Below, in pieces: positions 1-12,700 of a stretch of DNA of 64,000 nt. Numbering within the stretch: the first letter of the stretch is position 1; the number at the start of each line of letters is the position of its first letter. Source of the DNA: Buddleja alternifolia (taxonomy: Eukaryota; Streptophyta; Magnoliopsida; Lamiales; Scrophulariaceae); assembly GCA_019426215.1 (NCBI GenBank), contig CM033391.1:12016708-12080707 (forward strand), written 5' to 3'. The notes under the pieces were generated by a model. That model did not search any database. It had not been told where the DNA came from and worked only from the letters and a program-made list of their open reading frames with translations. The position numbers and the translations under genes are program-made.

Positions 1-1463
1 TTAGATTGATTATTCTTTTTTCTCCTTTTATTATTTTGTTTTATCTAAAATTCAAAATTTGAGAGCTGAGCAACAATTCTTTTCGAAAATGAACTATGAG
101 ACTTTCAATGTTTCCATAGTTTCGATAGAAACTATGAAAACATTGAGAGTTTTCGTGGAAACCATGGAAATATTGAAAGTTTCTTAAGAAACAATGTAAT
201 TTCGAAACTACTTCATGGTTTCTTTTCTATAAGAAGAAAAACAAAACCTTTCCGAACGTTTTGGCGGAAAAGAAAAAAAATAAATTAGAACCATGACTAT
301 ACTACTATCTAGTTATTTAATTTTTCATTCTATAGATTTTCAATAGGGCCCAGAACTTAGTCTTTAAGTATAAGTCGTATTTTTATTACAAAAATATTTC
401 CTTACATTTTACTTTACTTCTATTCTAGTTAGTTAAATATGGAATAGTAAAAATTTGGTATTCAGTATGTACAAATATGTTATGAGTTTTTGTTGAAAGT
501 TAAGAGAAAAAAAATTGGCTAAAAAATACGGGAACTAGAAATAGATAGATTCATACGCATACGGGTAAAATACCCAAGAAAATGAATTCTTCGTGAGTGA
601 AAATACATCTTATTTATATATTATTTATAAGGTATATTGTTTATAATTACTTTTAATTATGAGTTTTTTTTTGTATGAGTCAATAGTTGATAATAATTAA
701 TATTTTGATAATATATTAACTTTTGTTTTTTAATTGTATAATATTCAATTAATAATTATAATAATTTCAATATAACTTTTAAATTTTAAATAGAAACAGT
801 TTCTTTTGCAAAACATACACTATTATTTGTTAGTATAGTAGGGGATACGTAAATTACGTATATTAAATGATTCAACTAAAAAATACGAGTATTATTCGTT
901 ATATTCAGAATGCAAACTAGGAACCAGAGTTTTTCTCAGTTATACACATGTACATATATTATTCAAGTATAATACGAGTTTTAACTAACATAAATTTCTA
1001 TATCTACGTGTTTGGTATATTCCCCGAGTATGGATCTTTTAACCAATTTTTCCAACATAAGTTTTAACGAGAATTTGTTGTATATTCATACATAATAAGT
1101 GCCTCTTTTTTATGGAAAAATCTATGTTAGCTACTTAGTCCAAGTCTAATTATCCCAGTGTCTCTCTTTCACATAATAAGTTCAAACACACAATTTTGTG
1201 GAGAGATAGACACAAAATATATAGTCAGACCATTAAACTTGATCACTTATAGAATTTTACTCATTTTTTATGGTCTTGTTTAACTAACTTGGTTAAGTAG
1301 AAGTAATTCAAAATCAATGGCAAAAAGGAAAAACAATGTATATCCTGCGTCTTGAACCTCACTTGTGCACCCTGTGAATGTGAATAAAACACATCACTTA
1401 ATATATAATTTTGAATTAAAACACAAGTGATGTATTTTTTTTCACAACTACAAAGTTCACAGG
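1..1463. other. AT-rich intergenic sequence
   Basis: I see no convincing gene here. The sequence is AT-rich with short homopolymers and scattered stops in all frames. The only clear structure is the foldback at 102-179, listed separately. The last few hundred bases are the upstream region of the ribosomal protein gene. Confidence 0.6.
102..179. repeat. Foldback of three related 22-nt units
   Basis: Positions 102-123 and 128-149 are inverted copies of each other, 22 nt each with about two mismatches and a 4-nt loop. A third diverged copy of the second arm follows at about 158-179. The core reads GAAACTATGGAAACATTGAAAG. The block could form a hairpin. It may be a small remnant of a mobile element, but no TSD was found. 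Confidence 0.6.
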
Positions 1464-1471
1464 TGGGCCCA
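1464..1471. promoter_or_regulatory. Site II-type palindrome TGGGCCCA
   Basis: TGGGCCCA is a palindromic form of the site II element (TGGGCY), which TCP factors bind in plant ribosomal protein promoters. It lies about 100 bp upstream of the probable TATA box and telo-box of the S15a gene. The assignment rests on motif and position. Confidence 0.5.
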
Positions 1472-1570
1472 ATACCCGGTCTATATAAATAGTTTCCGGC
1501 AAAAAGTAATTTGAATGAATAACAAGGGGCGACCTGTAATATATCCAAAATAAATCCTCAGCGAGGGCCA

Positions 1571-1591
1571 TATATAATGCTGAAACCCTAA
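1571..1591 (+). promoter_or_regulatory. TATA box and telo-box of the S15a promoter
   Basis: TATATAA (1571-1577) is followed at once by AAACCCTAA (1583-1591), the telo-box common near the start sites of plant ribosomal protein genes. A pyrimidine-rich stretch at about 1597-1606 lies roughly 30 nt downstream of the TATA box and is a plausible transcription start. Confidence 0.6.
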
Positions 1592-1663
1592 TTTATTACC
1601 TCCATTGTCGCTGAATCAGAAGACAAGCACAAACTGAAGCAGCGGCGGCCACCGATTTCTTCA

Positions 1664-2601
1664 GTAAGTAACTCATTCAACTGATTTTCTATTACACCGA
1701 TTTGATCATACATATTTCAGTATTTCAACTACATCTGTTTTGCTTTATATAATTTTTGATGGATATTTGTTTTTTGTTAATTTGGAAGCATATTTCGCCT
1801 TTTATGTTTGTTTTTGTGTATAGAACGCGTGATTATTTATTTATTTTGTTGAAAATATTTGTTTGACCTTGAAAGGCACTGAAACGTTTAAATGACGAAA
1901 TTGTCAAGCATCAATTGTGATGCAGCAGCAGATGCTGTATACCTTTGGTATTCGATACTTGAGAGAATTAATGGACTCGAAAAATCTGTTCATGTCTAGA
2001 TACTGATTCATAGACGTCGAACGGGCACTCTTTAGTGGTGTTTCTTTTGGTAAAATACTACAATGGTTGCTGTGAAATTTATTTACTGCGGTGCTGTTGT
2101 GTCGTAGAGATGCATTTTACTAGTTATTGATGTTAAGCATCTTCATTCTAATACTGTGAGTTGGTCTTGTAACATGCACATTGTATAACAAGATGTCTGG
2201 CACATCAGCAAATAATATCGAAGATATGTTCGGGGTAAATGTATTACAATTTTTCTCCTTTCTGTTGACGTGCATTTGATATGGTTAAATCTTGTGAGGA
2301 TGCAGGGCCTTCTGTACGGAATGCTTCTGTTGCATATTGGATTATCCTGTAATTCTTGTGACAATATTGTGGGTCTGACTTTGTTAAATATTCTATTAGA
2401 ATTTGACCATTACAGTTCTGTTGTTGCGCGATGGGTGCTTCCATATACCTTATGTGAAGTTACCTGATAGACCTTAACTTACACCATGCCTTTTTCATCA
2501 TATATTGCCTCCTTAAGCATCTTGTATCTTATGGTTAGGTTGACAAAGTGTAAAAGATTACATATTTTGTTCTCTCTAATGTTTATGTATTTGTTGACCA
2601 G
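1664..2601 (+). other. 5'UTR intron of the S15a gene (predicted)
   Basis: A consensus donor (CA|GTAAGT) at 1664 and an acceptor (GACCAG) ending at 2601 bracket a T-rich stretch without coding features. The acceptor is 13 nt before the start codon. The leader exon would be about 1600-1663. Leader introns are common in plant ribosomal protein genes. The splice sites were chosen by eye. Confidence 0.55.
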
Positions 2602-2611
2602 ATTTTGTTGA

Positions 2612-3266
<655 letters not shown>

Positions 3267-3733
3267 GCATGGTGTAGTAGTTTGGCCGTTTTCCCCTTTA
3301 CTGGAAGAGAATTTGTTGTTGAAGTTGCATCTTGGATTGTTTTGCGAGCTTGTTTTGAGTTACTGTGGTACAATCAACAATTTAGTTTTTAGAAATGCTA
3401 GCGATGATCTGTCACCTTGCTAACACAAATGCATGAGTTTGTCTGAACAAATTCCTTTTTTTGTGACGGTTTGAAGAACTCAATTTATTTGTTGCAATTT
3501 GTTTTGGTTTTCTTTCACATTGATATATCGATTTTCTTCAAGTTTGATGCCATTTTTGTTTGAGAATGTTCGGATCACACTTTTCTTTGCATATGCATGG
3601 TTGAGGACTCGAGGGCTATGTTTCATTGTTGCATAAGATACCCAGGCCTTTGCATCAGCTGCGACTATATGTTGCCATTTGGAATAATTACAGGTTTTGT
3701 CAAAAAGCCTATACGTTTGGTTGAATTTTACTT
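3267..3733 (+). other. 3'UTR and downstream flank of the S15a gene
   Basis: T-rich sequence follows the stop codon. The transcript probably ends within the first few hundred bases, but no clear AATAAA signal was seen. There is no other coding feature. Confidence 0.5.
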
Positions 3734-3743
3734 GTGGCACATT

Positions 3744-3966
3744 TTTTTATTTGTTGAAAGGGAACATGCAGCCACTACCCGAAGGTGTGTACTGGGTAAA
3801 ATCTTCCCTCATACAATAACCCGCAAACCACATGAGGGGGTTAAGACTGCGCTAGGCAAGCCCTGTGCGACGAGCTCATGTCTCAGGAAAGAATTTAAGG
3901 TTTAAATCCGGGATGATTTGGTAGGAAATACCTACCTTACCATCTCGGCCAACTCAAGGGACACTC
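3744..3966 (-). mobile_element. tRNA-derived SINE, antisense
   Basis: A 10-bp direct repeat, GTGGCACATT, flanks the block (3734-3743 and 3967-3976). Read on the minus strand, the unit starts at 3966. It has an RNA polymerase III A box, TGGCCGAGATGG (3951-3940, 11 of 12 consensus positions). A degenerate B box lies 42 nt further on (3909-3899), and the unit ends in an A-rich tail next to the left TSD. The A-box region resembles tRNA-Leu or tRNA-Ser. SINEs have no proteins and move using LINE machinery. The long perfect TSD suggests a fairly recent insertion. Confidence 0.7.
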
Positions 3967-3976
3967 GTGGCACATT

Positions 3977-4465
3977 AAGCACACTAGGGAAAACATAATG
4001 GTGTTCAAATCTATTCTGCTTGGGCCTTTGTACGGTTTTGACTCAAAATAATTCATGATTTAGATTACTGTGTATCCTTGTATTTTTGGAAACCTTTTTT
4101 TTAGTTAAATTGATTATTTTAAATTACCAATTGTTGACTTCAAAGCAAAGGGTCAAGGGTGGTGAATGAAACGCACATGAACCCTAACATAAATTCTTCA
4201 ATAGCCAAATGGGATTGAGTTTTCATTTTCAGCCTCGTATTTTGGTGTAGAAGAATTAAAATTGGTGAGAATTAAAATGGGGTAGAAGAAATAAAATGGC
4301 GAGAATTAAAATTTCTTCTTTGGTTAGTTGGGAAAAATCTAAAATTTGAAACCCAAAAGACAATTGACAACATTTGTGGAGAGAATGGGCATGGGACACA
4401 TTGCTACCAAAATAAACTGATTTATTACTCATTTTATCGACTTGCGCATGTTTGTTTAGATCTTG
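3977..4465. other. Intergenic sequence
   Basis: No gene or repeat boundary is recognised. The short reading frames on either strand look random. Confidence 0.5.
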
Positions 4466-4470
4466 ATTTT

Positions 4471-4948
4471 TGATGATAGTAAAAATAGTCGGAGTATGAA
4501 TGTCACGTGATCGACCACATGAGGTGAATGAAATCGCTCCAACACACGACAAACTAGGTGGGAGTTGGTGGATTATAGACTGCACTCGACTATGGCGAGC
4601 TGCCTACGTATCCGGATTGTTGGGATCAAGTCTATTTGTAGTTCGATGATGGGATTACTCTCTATTGCCAGTGTGTTTTTTACTAGGGGAGTAGATAATG
4701 CTTTACCTCCAGCTCTTTTGGGGTATTTATAAGGAGCTGGTTATAAGTTTGGGCTCTTGGGCCCTACCTTATCATAAGCCCAATAGGCTTGGTTTAATTA
4801 TTACATTTATTAAGCTAGAGGAAAAACTTTCTTGCTTACTGGGCTTCCAGCCCTTCTACCGCGGGCCCTGACCTGTGGCGGTAGTCGCGACCCTACTAAG
4901 GGGCGAATGAAATACTAGAAAACCCTTAGACATTTTTGGCCGGCATCA
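4471..4948 (-). repeat. 3' LTR of the Tat-like element
   Basis: This 478-bp terminal repeat matches 16704-17202 along its length. It begins TGATGATAG on the plus strand and ends GGCATCA. Confidence 0.92.
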
Positions 4949-4962
4949 TATGCCCCCCATTC
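4949..4962 (-). other. Polypurine tract of the Tat-like element
   Basis: On the minus strand GAATGGGGGGCATA lies directly before the 3' LTR. This is the position and base composition of the primer for plus-strand synthesis. It also fixes the element's orientation as minus. Confidence 0.75.
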
Positions 4963-5189
4963 CCGGGTTTACTTCGCAATTTAACCACGGGAGTATGAAA
5001 GTCACTCCGCGTGATGCCAAACTATTCTATCTGGACTGGGATGGAAGCCTTAAACTTTCCCCACCTACTTTTCTATTAATAGGGAGTAGGTGAGATAGTT
5101 CTTTCACTCTTCACTTCTTACTAACTCTTTCACCTTTTGAGAGATCCTTTTGAAAAGTGAGAAATTTCTTGAAAAACTTTCCTCATCTC

Positions 5190-7417
5190 ATGGCTAGAAG
5201 TAACAAAGGTAAATACCCTCTTCATCTCTCTTAAATCCTTCATCTAGAGTCTATTCCTTAAGGATTTTACTTTTCACTCACCGCATGCTCGAGCGCTAAA
5301 GCTTGCCCTCGGTGAATGGATCACAAGACTTAGGCCTTCCAGATCCTCGGGGTGGTCGTTGAACGCGCCGGCGCCGTTGGCGGTCGATGCCTCGCGGCCG
5401 GCGTGAGGCCCTTGGTACCGCGTGGCCGACCGCGAGGCTCCCGTGACTTTACGGTTATGTCAGGGACCTCTTTCCAGGCCATTGCACTTGTTTAATAATC
5501 ATCACGTACTGTGCACTTCAGACCTCGTTTTAGTATCTAACCCTCGTTTCTTTAACAGATGTTGTGAGAACATTGTCGTTGACGTCCAGTGACGGGAGTT
5601 CAGATGATGAGGACTTAGTGTCTCTAGGCGATGACTATCGCGAACGTGGAGAATGGAAAGGGGAGTCCCGGAAAGGAAGGTCAGTTTGGGATCGCAAGAC
5701 CGACATAACTAGCTGTTTTTCGACTATCATTGACAGCGAGCTGAAGACGCTGTCCAAGCAGTTCCCACCGGATCTCGGGGTGGTGAAACCCCGGCCAGAC
5801 GATCGTATTCCGAGCCCTCCGAAGGGTTTTGTTACCCTATACTTAGAATGCTTCCGCATGGGGTTTTCTCTTTCATGCAATCCCTTGTTGGGGATGATAC
5901 TGACCCACTACCAGGTGTGTATTAGCCAGTTGTTGCCTAACAGCTTTGCCCAATTCAAAGGCTTCATTCGGCGCTTCAGAGATTTCGAATTGACTGTGAG
6001 CCTCGAGGCCTTCCAGGCCCTGTTTAATGTTCGGCTGAGCTCGAGAGGTCCGCTTGTGCATTTCTACCCGACATCCCCCTACCGGTTCTTAGAAGGAAGA
6101 ACAAGCTCCAACGGCAATTGGAAAACCAAGTTCTTTTACTTGCCTATCCAGAGCTTGCCCATTCTCTCTCCCAAGCGGTGGTGCGATCAAGTTGCCCCCC
6201 AGAAGATCACAAACACCCATGAGCAGTTACGCTTGGACTTTCTGGAGGCTGGATTGTTTAAGACTAGGTACCGCATCCAGGAGGTATACCGCGGAGGTAA
6301 TTCGTTTTCTCCATGCCTTGGTGTTGTACTTTGTTGTTTTTGATATTTATGTGCTCGCCAGTGGTGGCAAGCATCTAACTTTCCATCTTACTTTATTGGG
6401 GTATTTTGTTTCAGGATTGGGGCGGCCATCGAAGGGCAAAGGCGTTGCCCAGGAGGTGGCTGCTCCCTCACCCCCCACCAAGGAGCCAATCTCTTTGGGC
6501 TTCGACTCTCTGATGGCCGGGATTATCTCTAAGGGTCCGCAGGGCCCTTCTATGGGGCATTCTTCAAGGGCAGATCCCAAAGGGAAGGCACCGATGGAGG
6601 AGGGAGGCCTGGCGAGGGCGCAAGGCCATTCTTCCGATCTTACCTACATTTGAGCTCCTTCTCTCCCGAAGTGTAACCGACATGCTTCCCTTGCCAGCCT
6701 CGGCACCCCTGGCCGGGGCAAAAGGCTAGTCAATTTTGGGGTGAACCGTGACCCCACTGTTCAGTCCTTCTGGGATACCGATTACGTGGTTACCCCCTAG
6801 AAGTTGGTGAGGCCAGCAGTGACCGATTATGATTCTCGACACTTGCACATGCTGCCGGCGAGGATCGGATGAGTTTGTTTGTGATCTCGTGTGTATATAT
6901 ATATATATATATATTATTGTTTATAATGAGTGACCCTTTTTCTGAGTTTTCTCCTTGTCGTTTCAGCTGATCCATCTGTCTCCTTACCTCCTCCAGAGGT
7001 ATGAGCATTTTGAGAAGAAGCTGGAAGATTGTTCAGGGAAAAATGACAAACTTCTCTCCAAACACCCTCTGATGGAGGCCACATCCCAGGAGTGGGAAAC
7101 AAAGTACAAGTCCACCATTAAGGACCTTGAAGAGGAGGCCTCGAGTGGCCGAAGCTTCCTAAGCTCTTCCGCCGGTAAACAAACTTTGGCTGATGCTGAA
7201 GATATAGCGGTAAAAGAGTTTATGGCCAGCGCCGAATTTTTCAATGAGTGCAACAGACAGGCGCGCGACCTCGCCATTAAGTTTATGGGCAAGACAGTTC
7301 GTTAATGTCATCGTGCGCTTCGGGAAAGTGATCGTTATCCCTTTGATGATTTTTCATGGGTTTATGATGGGATACCAGATGATAGTGATGAGGACGGTGC
7401 GCCCCCTCCGCGGTGAC
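5190..7417 (+). pseudogene. Antisense extra ORF of the Tat-like element, intron-containing
   Basis: This gene-like stretch runs opposite to the element's pol. A short first exon (5190-5208, MARSNK) splices through GT-AG sites to 5559-6296 and then to 6415. The phases agree. It then meets a stop at 6651. More coding-like sequence follows at about 6965-7417, with a charged, coiled-coil-like stretch and an acidic C-terminus (GIPDDSDEDG). The acid-rich start and the segment around FVTLYLECFRMGF recall proteins annotated as putative gypsy-type transposon (Transposase_28) in plants. Such antisense extra ORFs are known in Tat-lineage elements; their function is unknown. The stop at 6651 and the disordered 6660-6950 stretch make this copy a likely pseudogene, unless further introns remove them. 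Confidence 0.7.
6893..6915. repeat. TA microsatellite
   Basis: A run of TA dinucleotides lies within the degraded part of the antisense ORF region. Confidence 0.85.
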
Positions 7418-8054
7418 TAGTTTTTTGCATAGTATATTTGGCTTTATTTTTAGCTGGTCTTTCGGTTTTTGACTATTTGTAGTCTCCAAGACCTTTGCTT
7501 ACTTTTAGTTTATGCACCTGACTAGTTTCTTTTAAGTCGTTATATCTTTTGTCTTTGTGATTCCTTGTGGGTTCGTTCTCATGCCTTTTCATAGCTGCTA
7601 CCCCCTGCCCCTACTCCCTAATATGTTGACCATGTTTGGGAGTGAGTAGCTAAGTAGTGCATGATCGAAGCATGTCGTCAGGGTTGTTTATTTTGTGGCA
7701 CGTTGTGCCTTATTGAACATCCATCAGCTAATTCGCTGTGGTATTTTAATGGGGGTGTGGTCGCCTCAAGTTTGCTTAGTTTGTATAACCTCGTTCTAGA
7801 ATCTTAAGGGGAGTGGGGAGACCTTCTGTAGATCCTCAACCTCTCTCGATATTACTGGAAGGATAATGGGGTGGCCCATCCTCGTTCGAGTATTTGAAAA
7901 CTCGGGGGACTTTTGCGGTGACACCCTTATTGACCTCAAGTGGGGTCACAAGTATTAGATTTGGCTTATCACCTATAGTGGAAGCTTAGTCCCACATTAA
8001 TGGGCGGGAAGTGCAAGCATTCATTCATGAAAAATATACTAACATGGTAAAGAG
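7418..8054 (-). other. 3' non-coding part of the Tat-like element
   Basis: This spacer lies between the end of the antisense ORF and the nested gag-only element. No reading frame is supported. The same spacer resumes at 12626 after the nested insertion. Confidence 0.6.
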
Positions 8055-8059
8055 GGGTG

Positions 8060-8865
8060 TGTAGACAAATAAAATTTGTAGCCAATTAAATGGCGACACG
8101 TGTAAATTAATATCAAATAAACTCATTCATTTATATTTAAGGATTTAATAAAATTTTATCCTTAAATTAGATAATTGAATAATTGATATTTAAATACTTC
8201 TTGCATTGGCCAATTATGAGGTGCCATGTGGCAATTTAATCATAATTAAATCAAATCAACAACTTAAATATGGTAGTGATTGCTAATTAAATAATGGTGA
8301 TTTTGGAAAAGTCTTTCATCCCTACAACTATAAATAGGGGTTCAAATTCAAGGATTCAACCACCAATTCACCAATTCACAAGTGCATTTGAGCAAGAGAA
8401 GACAAGAGAAGTTCCCAAATTCTCTCTACAAGTTCTTCACATTCAAGAAGTCGTTCAAGGCAAACTTCAAGGCGTTCTAAGCAAAATTCATCAAATTATA
8501 ACGTTTGATTCGATATTAAGGTGCTAAACCCTCGAATAAACGTTATATAAGTTCAAATCAAGTTATAGGAAGATCAAAGCGACGAGTCAACCTTGAAGCT
8601 TTCAACTTTCCCAAATCATTTACATCGTTTGATCTGAAATTAAGCTATCGAGCCCTCGCATCAACGTTATAAACATTGAAATCCACATTGAAGAAGATCA
8701 AAGAAGCGATTTCTGCTCCAATATTCAAATCAAAGTTCTTGAAGTGAAGAATCAGAGGATAAATAATTAGAGATTTGTACTCATTAAATCGTTTGATTCA
8801 ATTAAATATATTTTGTACAACATTTCTTGTTTGTTAAATTGCAGACTTAAAATTTGTTGTTTACA
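8060..8865 (+). repeat. 5' LTR of the gag-only element
   Basis: This 806-bp repeat is paired with 11814-12620. It has a TATAAATA promoter box at 8329-8336. Confidence 0.92.
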
Positions 8866-8937
8866 AATTTTGGCACGCCCAGTGGGACTATCTCTACCTC
8901 TCATCTCTTCACTTCATCAAAAGTTCAAAGTTTCACA

Positions 8938-10584
8938 ATGAATGCCCCGAAGAAAGCATCGTTCCAAATCGCCGCTTCAATTTCTTCAAGTGCTACGGTC
9001 AATGGTATCGGCGTCGTGACGAGGAGCATGTCCAAAAGACTTCAAACATCTTCTGAGTCGACTCATTTCCTTAGATCTGTTAAAAAGGAGTTGCATCATC
9101 TTAGCAACATACGCGATGGTGATGAATCTCCTCCAACCTCCCCTCGGTCGACATCAAGTTACTCATTTACTTCAAACATAGCTCCTGTTATGATGACAAA
9201 TGCTACAACTCTGGAAGAACAAATGGCTAACTTGACAAAGATTATCGAGGGATTTGCCAAGCATATGGAAGAACAAGATTCTCAAATCTCAAAATTGATG
9301 AATAGAATGGATAATAGCGAGGCTAGTCGCTCACAAGGAAAACAACCGGAAATCCGCGATGAAGCCGAAGCATCTGAAAGGCAACAATCAAAGAGAAATG
9401 AGAAATCTCCCATTGAAGAGTTTCAGGTATCGTCAGATGGATTGATCCCCATTGATCAGCTGAAGGAATTTATCATGGGAACTATCAAAGATAAACTCGA
9501 TGGAGGTTCCAAGTCATCGTTGGCTTACACGAAGCCATATACCCAAAGAATCGATAGACTCAAATTCCAAGTCATCGTTGGCTTACACCAACCTCCCAAA
9601 TTCCATCAATTCGAAGGTTTGGGTAACCCAAAGCAACACGTAGCCCATTTCATTGAAACGTGTAATAATGCTGGGACTTACGGAGACCATCTCGTCAAGC
9701 AATTCGTCCGGTCACTTAAAGGTAATGCATTCGACTGGTACACGGACTTGGAAGCTGGATCAATTGATAATTGGGAACAGCTGGAACATGAATTTCTCAA
9801 CCGCTTCTACAACACCAGGAGGACTGTTAGCATGGTGGAGCTCACTAACTCTCGCCAGTGGAAAGAAGAAGCAGTTATTGATTATATCAATCGTTGGAGG
9901 AATTTAAGCCTCAATTGCAAGGATCACTTATCTGAAGCATCAGCCATAGAAATGTGCATCCAGGGGATGCATTGGGGTCTTCGGTACATCCTTCAAGGGA
10001 TTCAACCCAAGACATTTGAAGAACTAGCTACCCGAGCACATGATATGGAGCCGAGTATGTCATCAAGTGGAATTGGGGGACCACCCATCCAAAATCCTTA
10101 GAGAGTCGTAGAGAAACAAGAGTTCAAGAAAGGGGGTAAATCATTTTCCAAAGCCCCAAACAAAGAGTCTATGGTAGTGAATGCAGCACCCATCAAGTTG
10201 CGAGCTAAGGTAAATGATGTGAACGACGGAAAGAGAGATACTTCGCAAGATAAAGTGCAAAGAAGATCAACTTTGAAAGAAATGCAAGCAAAGCAATACC
10301 CGTTCCTTGACTCCGATGTCTCTAGAATATTTGATGACTTGCTTAATGCAAGTCTCATCGATCTGCCTACGATGAAACGACCAGAGGAAGCCGGGCGTAT
10401 AGATGATCCTAAATAATGCAAGTATCATCGCCTAGTGGGGCACCCAATTCACGACTGTTTCACATTCAAAGATAAAGTGATGCAGCTGGCTCGTAAAGGA
10501 AAGATATCTCTCGAAGAAGATAACGTAACTGCCAACGTCGTATCTGTCACGTTTAGGTCATCTAAGGTTATGATAGATAAGTAA
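8938..10584 (+). pseudogene. Gag polyprotein gene with two in-frame stops
   Basis: The frame opens at ATG 8938, just after the LTR and PBS, and encodes 387 residues to a TAG at 10099. The same frame continues to a TAA at 10414 and on to 10584. The central part ([18 protein letters not shown], then [10 protein letters not shown] and [15 protein letters not shown]) matches the Retrotrans_gag capsid family. Past the second stop a Cys/His cluster (CKYHR then GHPIHDC) resembles the C-terminal zinc-binding part of Gypsy gag proteins. The gag packages the element's RNA into particles. I chose the ATG because the upstream open frame lies in the LTR and lacks an ATG. The stops suggest this copy is inactive, unless readthrough occurs. 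Confidence 0.8.
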
Positions 10585-11813
10585 TGTATATATACAACGC
10601 CTTACATATATATATATAGATAGATAGATAGAGAGAGTTTTCTTACTCATGCTTAAATGGGTTCCTGCATAACCATTCTATGGAAAAGAGAATTAGTCAA
10701 TTCTTCAGGTATTCAGTATTCTTCATTATCACCTTTAATCTGAATGCTTGCATTTTCCATACTTCTGAACACTAAGAACCGATCCAATGTTCGTTATTTT
10801 CTGTTAATTCGTATACTCAAATCTGTTTCTGGATTGTGGAGATCTTGTTATGAAATTTAGTCAAAAAAAATCAGATTTCAAAAAAAAAGAGGGTCAGTCG
10901 TTCTCGCATTTCGTCGGCGTGTCGTGTGTGAAATTACAGGAAATGAGAAATCAAAATATGATATACACATAACTTACCAAGTTGCAAGAAATACGAACCT
11001 GAAAAAGCCACACTCCTTTGATGTATGCAAAGAAAAGAGAGGAGCAAATTTCTTTTTCTTTCGATTACTGGCCGAGTTGCAAGAAAAAAGAAAAGGAAGA
11101 AGAGCAGATTTTTGTGTGTTTCAAACTAGAACTCAGCCCCTATTTTATAGTGTGAAATGAAAGCTATGAAAAGATTAATCAAAAGAAAATGGGAAACAAG
11201 ATAAGAAAAGTTAAGGAATCAGAGTAAATGAGGAAAATACTTTTCTTAATAAATTCAAAAAGTCATGCAAGTGCTATAAACATTACAGAATAAAAGGAAG
11301 ATGTTGTTTGAACTAAAGCAAGCAAAAAGGGATGCATTGCTGTTCTTATTGTTGTTGGTTGATCATGTTCTGGAAGAAGAAAAAGGATGAAGATGCTATG
11401 TAGCCGGTTCATTACACCATAAGTTGTTGGGCTCAAAGAGAAATAATAACAAAGGCTTGGGTTTTCTTGTTTAAATTTGGAAAGTCTTCCTTTGAGCTGC
11501 AAAACTGAAGCTACTAATGGGCTAAATTAGTCCAACAAAGCTTGATTATATCTCTAACTGGTAGGCCTTTTTATTAAAAAAAAAAGACCAGGCTGCTCTT
11601 TGAACATTAAAAGGAAACGGAGTTGTGGATCTCAAATTAAAGGGTCCAAGAATAAATGTACTGGATCACCTGTCCAAATCTTTGGTCATTTTTTCTAATT
11701 CCAAAGTCTACATGTATTCAGCGAAGCCCAACTGTGAAAATCAAAATGTCGCGACTTATCCACTCAAGACGCGACTTCAAGCATCATTCGCGGACAAGTC
11801 GCGAGGGGGCATT
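10585..11813 (+). other. 3' non-coding region of the gag-only element
   Basis: No pol-like sequence is visible. It contains a TA/GATA/GA microsatellite at about 10601-10637, AT-rich spacer and, at its end, the purine-rich tract GAGGGGGCATT next to the LTR. Confidence 0.7.
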
Positions 11814-12620
11814 TGTAGACAAATAAAATTTGTAGCCAATTAAATGGCGACACGTGTAAATTAATATCAAATAAACTCATTCATTTATATTTAAGGATTT
11901 AATAAAATTTTATCCTTAAATTAGATAATTGAATAATTGATATTTAAATACTTCTTGCATTGGCCAATTATGAGGTGCCATGTGGCAATTTAATCATAAT
12001 TAAATCAAATCAACCACTTAAATATGGTAGTGATTGCTAATTAAATAATGGTGATTTTGGAAAAGTCTTCCACCCCTACAACTATAAATAGGGGTTCAAA
12101 TTCAAGGATTCAACCACCAATTCACCAATTCACAAGTGCATTTGAGCAAGAGAAGACAAGAGAAGTTCCCAAATTATCTCTACAAGTTCTTCAAATTCAA
12201 GAAGTCGTTCAAGGCAAACTTCAAGGCGTTCTAAGCAAAATTCATCAAATTATAACGTTTGATTCGAGATTAAGGTGCTAAACCCTCGAATAAACGTTAT
12301 AGAAGTTCAAATCAAGTTAAAAGGAAGATCTAAGCGACGAGTCAACCTTGAAGCTTTCAACTTTCCCAAATCATTTACATCGTTTGATCTGAAATTAAGC
12401 TATCGAGCCCTCGCATCAACGTTATAAACATTGAAATCCACATTGGAGAAGATCAAAGAAGCGATTTGTGCTCCAATATTCAAATCAAAGTTCTTGAAGT
12501 GAAGAATCAGAGGATAAATAATTAGAGATTTGTACTCATTAAATCGTTTGATTCAATTAAATATATTTTGTACAACATTTCTTGTTTGTTAAATTGCAGA
12601 TTTAAAATTTGTTGTTTACA
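11814..12620 (+). repeat. 3' LTR of the gag-only element
   Basis: This 807-bp repeat is paired with 8060-8865, with about 13 differences counted by eye. It is followed by the TSD GGGTG. Confidence 0.92.
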
Positions 12621-12700
12621 GGGTGCTTAGGCACTCGAATGTATTTCTTAAAACATTACTGACAGTCATAGAAAAAATCAGTTGACGAGTATAAAATTTA

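Larger units (their letters stand above)
8060..12620 (+). mobile_element. Non-autonomous LTR element encoding only gag (TR-GAG type)
   Basis: Two nearly identical LTRs of about 806 bp (8060-8865 and 11814-12620) begin TGTAGAC and end TTTACA. They are flanked by a perfect TSD, GGGTG (8055-8059 and 12621-12625). A PBS-like TGGCACGCCCAGTGGGA follows the first LTR and GAGGGGGCATT precedes the second. Inside there is a gag gene but no protease, reverse transcriptase or integrase, so it would need another element's enzymes. By hand count about 13 of 806 LTR positions differ, so it is much younger than its Tat-like host. TATAAATA at 8329 marks the LTR promoter. Confidence 0.9.
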
